Shown here piece by piece: positions 8,380 through 10,626 of a DNA stretch of 10,626 nucleotides. The notes under the pieces were generated by a model. It searched no databases and was not told where the DNA came from. It saw only the letters and a program-made list of their open reading frames with translations. Made by a program: the position numbers and the translations under genes. The stretch's first letter is position 1; every line of letters starts with the position of its first letter. Location: assembly GCA_943704525.1 (NCBI GenBank), contig CALSCQ010002023.1, positions 1-10,626 of the forward strand, written 5' to 3'. Source of the stretch: Pigoraptor vietnamica. Its lineage: Eukaryota > Opisthokonta > Filasterea.

Positions 8380-9031
8380 CACGAGCGGCAGCCCTCGTTC
8401 GAGGCGGCGCAGCAAGAGAAATGCGCGCGAACCGCCTTCACACGTGGCGACACTTGAACAGCCACCCAAAGCCGTGTCGAGCGACCGCGAGGAGAATCAG
8501 CTCGACGATTTCGTCGGGAGAGGAATCGAACGACCAGCGCTCACGTGAGTCGCGACATCCTCCACTCGTCGACTGAGAGTTGCGCTGAAGCGCATGCGGC
8601 TGCGTCGTGCTCGCGCCAGACGCTGCAACGGGAACGAAGTCCGCGGCAGGGACGGCGCTGACGTGACCCGCCGCTTCCACCGCGGGCCGGTGCATGGCCT
8701 TGGTGGGACGCGGCGTGTACGCATACGTCACGCCCGCGGCGCCGCGCCGCAGACGAAGGGAAGGGATGTGCCCCCTGGGGCCCCCGCACCGGTGTTGTAA
8801 AGCGGGGCGAATGGATAGGAGACGGGAGGCCCGTAGAGAGGGACATTCGCGCCATAGAAGTGGGCGCTCGGATGAGCAGGCCCAGTCGCATAGAGATGGG
8901 CGTGTCAGGGGTAAGGGGTCGCAGTATAGGCTGGGTTGTTCGGAAACGGAAAGGGGTGCGAAGATATGTCCTGAATAGGGAACCCAGCGGCGGACCATTC
9001 CGCTCGCTGCGAACGGGCGAGGGGCCGCCAT
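8380..9031 (-). pseudogene. Disrupted F-box reading frame upstream of the acidic-tail gene
   Basis: A frame open from ATG at 9031 ends at TGA 8440-8438. Its last part is an F-box: SPDEIVELILLAV, then WLFKCRHV, the stop, and in the same frame RRFARISL (8437-8414). F-boxes usually carry a Cys or Ser where this TGA stands (compare VCGRFF in the gene at 2013). Homology therefore continues across the stop, after which the frame must shift to reach the open frame that leads into the gene at 8379. Upstream, a different frame (8904-8731) is Pro/Tyr-rich and looks more like coding than the open frame there. An alternative is a 187-nt intron (donor GTGAGC at 8544, acceptor ATCACAG ending at 8358) that joins the two frames in phase and removes most of the F-box. 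I rate decay or error more likely than that intron. Confidence 0.45.
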
Positions 9032-9087
9032 CACTGCCTGTCGGGAACGCCTGCGTTGCTGGCGGATGGATGGAGTCTGCACTTGCA

Positions 9088-9107
9088 CGCCATAAAAATT
9101 TATGGCG
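9088..9107. promoter_or_regulatory. Perfect inverted repeat with TATA-like core
   Basis: Arms CGCCATAAA (9088-9096) and TTTATGGCG (9099-9107) are separated by AA. It lies about 60 bases upstream of the ATG at 9031 on the minus strand and includes the ATG (9102) of the small plus-strand ORF. It could be a two-way TATA-like element or the binding site of a dimeric factor, but no function can be shown. Confidence 0.4.
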
Positions 9108-9320
9108 CCTAAAAACACACGTTACCCAACGGCGCTCGGCAGGACATTTTCGCTGTTCGATAGCACAGTTTCGCAGCTCATGTTAGAAAGCGTTAACTAT
9201 GAATTAATAAGTAAACGGTGCGCAAATTTCGCATTTAATTTACATAACCAGTTTGTAGAAAAGTACACCAGTTTTTCATCTCGTGAGCTGCCAAACACTT
9301 CACCTCGAATTGGTGAATAG
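9102..9320 (+). CDS. Small AT-rich ORF, unrecognised
   Basis: 72 residues from ATG at 9102 to TAG at 9318-9320, with an in-frame stop just upstream of the ATG. I recognise no family, signal peptide or membrane segment; the peptide is mixed polar and hydrophobic (SLFDSTVSQLMLESVNYEL). Codon use is AT-rich at third positions, unlike the GC-ending codons of the GH116 and F-box genes. AATAAA follows 6 nt after the stop, the same arrangement as in the minus-strand genes, which speaks for a real 3' end. It may instead be the remnant of a mobile or transferred sequence, or chance in AT-rich DNA. Confidence 0.35.
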   Translation: MAPKNTRYPTALGRTFSLFDSTVSQLMLESVNYELISKRCANFAFNLHNQFVEKYTSFSSRELPNTSPRIGE

Positions 9321-9700
9321 AAGTTCAATAAATATATTCGCCATACGAAATGAATACCTAAGACATTCTCATTTTATGCTGTCCTAGGTGACATGTCGAG
9401 CTAAGTCTGTTTGCCGGTCAACTGATTTCATCTCTTACCTATTCCGGGTGCTTCTTTTTATTAATCCGACCGAAGCGATACATTAGCTATACATTTGACA
9501 TTTATTTTCCAGAGGTGGGAACAAAATCGACTGTCCGCACCATGAAGTGAATAGAAAAGCGGACGTCAAATCCAACCAACACCATATATAGAATTGGAGC
9601 ACTCCTATAAAAAGCCTTTCAAGGCACAATATTTCCAATAAAATCAACAATGCTCCGCAAACACCCCGGATGATCCGGAGTCGCAAAGCACGACACTGCT
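9321..9700. other. AT-rich non-coding stretch with TATA-like and AATAAA motifs
   Basis: Clearly more AT-rich than the rest of the window. It holds AATAAA at 9327-9332 and 9637-9642, TATATA at 9585-9590 and TATAAAAA at 9606-9613 on the plus strand, and a 13-nt palindrome (CCGGAT-G-ATCCGG, 9666-9678). It could be the promoter region of the plus-strand gene to the right or part of a foreign insert. No open frame with recognisable content is present. Confidence 0.45.
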
Positions 9701-10177
9701 TTCGTGCACGGCTCAGAGCGTGTCGGCGTCAGCGTCGCCACCCCTCCCCACTCCTCAGATCCCTCTCTCTGCGCTTTATTCGCCGCTAGAGCGGTACCGC
9801 GTCCCCCGATCTCTCAAGTTTCAGCGTACCCTTTAGGCGATCGCACCTTTTCCTAACGACACCGTCTTGCTTGCTGTTCGATCTACCTTTTGAACGGCTT
9901 TTGGCACTGGCGTGTGCGATCGCGCCCATTTTGTCCCGTGGACCTTCGATCGAGACGCTGTCGGGGCGGTCTGCGCTTGATTTAGGCGCTTATTTGGCCG
10001 ATCGCACGTTTTCGGTGTGTTCTACGACTTCTGCCTTCGATCGGCACTCGCTCGGTTTCTTTCTCTGTCTCGCTCTCTCTCTCTCTCTCTCTCGGTTGCT
10101 CCGACTTCATAGTTCGAAGATGGGACTTCAAACTCCTCTTGGTGAGGAGTGAGGGGTGCCGCGAGTGTCGGCCTTAG
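9701..10177. other. Stretch upstream of the right-hand plus-strand frame, dense in GATCG
   Basis: GATCG occurs at 9839, 9918, 9948, 10000, 10039, 10198 and 10241 (the last two just past this stretch), far above chance. Three of these, GCGATCGC or CCGATCGC at 9837, 9916 and 9998, are each followed by a T-rich segment and lie about 80 bases apart, like a decayed tandem repeat. Several short plus frames here look protein-like (for example about 9693-9853) but none starts with a usable ATG or joins convincingly to another. Leader, promoter or unresolved exons are all possible. Confidence 0.4.
10072..10092. repeat. (CT)n microsatellite
   Basis: A CT run within a longer pyrimidine-rich stretch, about 20 bases before ACTTCATAG. 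For a plus-strand gene it could serve as a polypyrimidine tract before a splice acceptor. Confidence 0.9.
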
Positions 10178-10565
10178 GGCGGCTCATTCGATTTTTTGAT
10201 CGTTACTACGGATCTCCATCCCATCGTCTGCGTTGGTAGCGATCGGCTCGTTCTACGCGACAGTGAGCGCACCGCGTCCGCTTGTCACCAACGACTGCTC
10301 AACCACGACGTCACAACTGTTGAAACGGATCTTCTATCGTCGTCCGAGTTGTACGGAGTGGGCATTGCGCCCGCGCAGCTGCGTCTTGACCAGCCGAGTT
10401 TCCCTCTTCATTGCGAGGGCGGTATTATGGCGCACGGCGGGGGGAGATTTGTGTTCCCTGGCGACGCTTTCACTTCGGCGCCTGAGAGTGCAGACGAGGC
10501 GCTGAAGAAAAGGTGGCCGGTGCTCTCGTGTCTCGGTGGTAGTTTGCTTCTTTTGCACTCTCTCT

Positions 10566-10626
<61 letters not shown>
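10178..10626 (+). CDS. Partial open frame running off the right edge, unrecognised
   Basis: From the base after a TAG (10175-10177) the frame is open for 149 codons to the end of the window. It has the G-first, low-GC-second-position pattern of coding DNA, unlike the two other plus frames. The peptide includes DFLIVTTDLHPIVCVGSDRL, LYGVGIAPAQLRLDQPSF and GGGRFVFPGDAFTSAPES; I do not recognise it. The TTAG at its left edge could be a splice acceptor, so this may be an internal exon; the first in-frame ATG is at 10427. The final (SL)n reading comes from the CT microsatellite, so the exon probably ends before about 10550, though I cannot choose a donor. It would be transcribed away from the minus-strand gene block. 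Confidence 0.45.
10558..10626. repeat. (TC)n microsatellite at the right edge
   Basis: A TC run, broken only by AA at 10567-10568, that reaches the window end. It is the reverse complement of the (AG)n run at the left edge. Confidence 0.97.

Noticed and set aside
8438-8907. TGA as a sense codon (variant genetic code or selenocysteine)
   Set aside because: In-frame TGA occurs only in the disrupted region. The GH116, tubulin and F-box/Sel1 exons contain none, and two genes end naturally in TGA.
9483-9686. Hydrophobic 67-codon minus-strand frame
   Set aside because: It begins with a non-ATG codon and lies in AT-rich DNA where hydrophobic codons arise by composition.

Overview
This window is nuclear DNA of a GC-rich eukaryote, most likely a protist. 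Protein genes are interrupted by GT-AG introns, intergenic and intronic DNA is full of GA and CA/TG microsatellites, and the protein families (tubulin, F-box, Sel1-like repeats, a secreted GH116 glycosidase) are eukaryotic in character. I cannot name the species. A delta/zeta-like tubulin, if that subtype is right, would suggest a lineage with centrioles and flagella.

Layout. Four genes lie head to tail on the minus strand. From right to left: an unrecognised acidic-tailed protein of four exons (8379 to 6128), with a disrupted F-box reading frame just upstream of its first usable ATG; a GH116 (GBA2-like) glycosidase with a signal peptide and two small cysteine-rich inserts (5554 to 2325, one intron); a single-exon F-box/Sel1-repeat protein (2013 to 1144); and the first two exons of a tubulin gene (730 to 386) whose remainder lies off the left edge. 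The tubulin was found by joining two short exons across a (TG)n-bearing intron. To the right of the minus-strand block are a small AT-rich plus-strand ORF (9102-9320), a roughly 380-base AT-rich stretch, a stretch dense in GATCG, and an open plus-strand frame (10178-10626) that runs off the window.

Shared features. Four of five introns in the gene models are 189-201 nt long. Donors are mostly GTRYGT and most junctions are phase 0. Every minus-strand gene whose stop is visible, and the small plus-strand ORF, has an AATANA hexamer starting 4-8 nt after its stop codon, which suggests very short 3' UTRs. Both ends of the window are GA/CT dinucleotide runs, so the window is probably an assembly contig that broke in microsatellites.

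No operon-like functional link between the genes is evident. Two of them point to the ubiquitin system (F-box), one to the cytoskeleton and one to glycolipid or glycoside breakdown in the secretory pathway.
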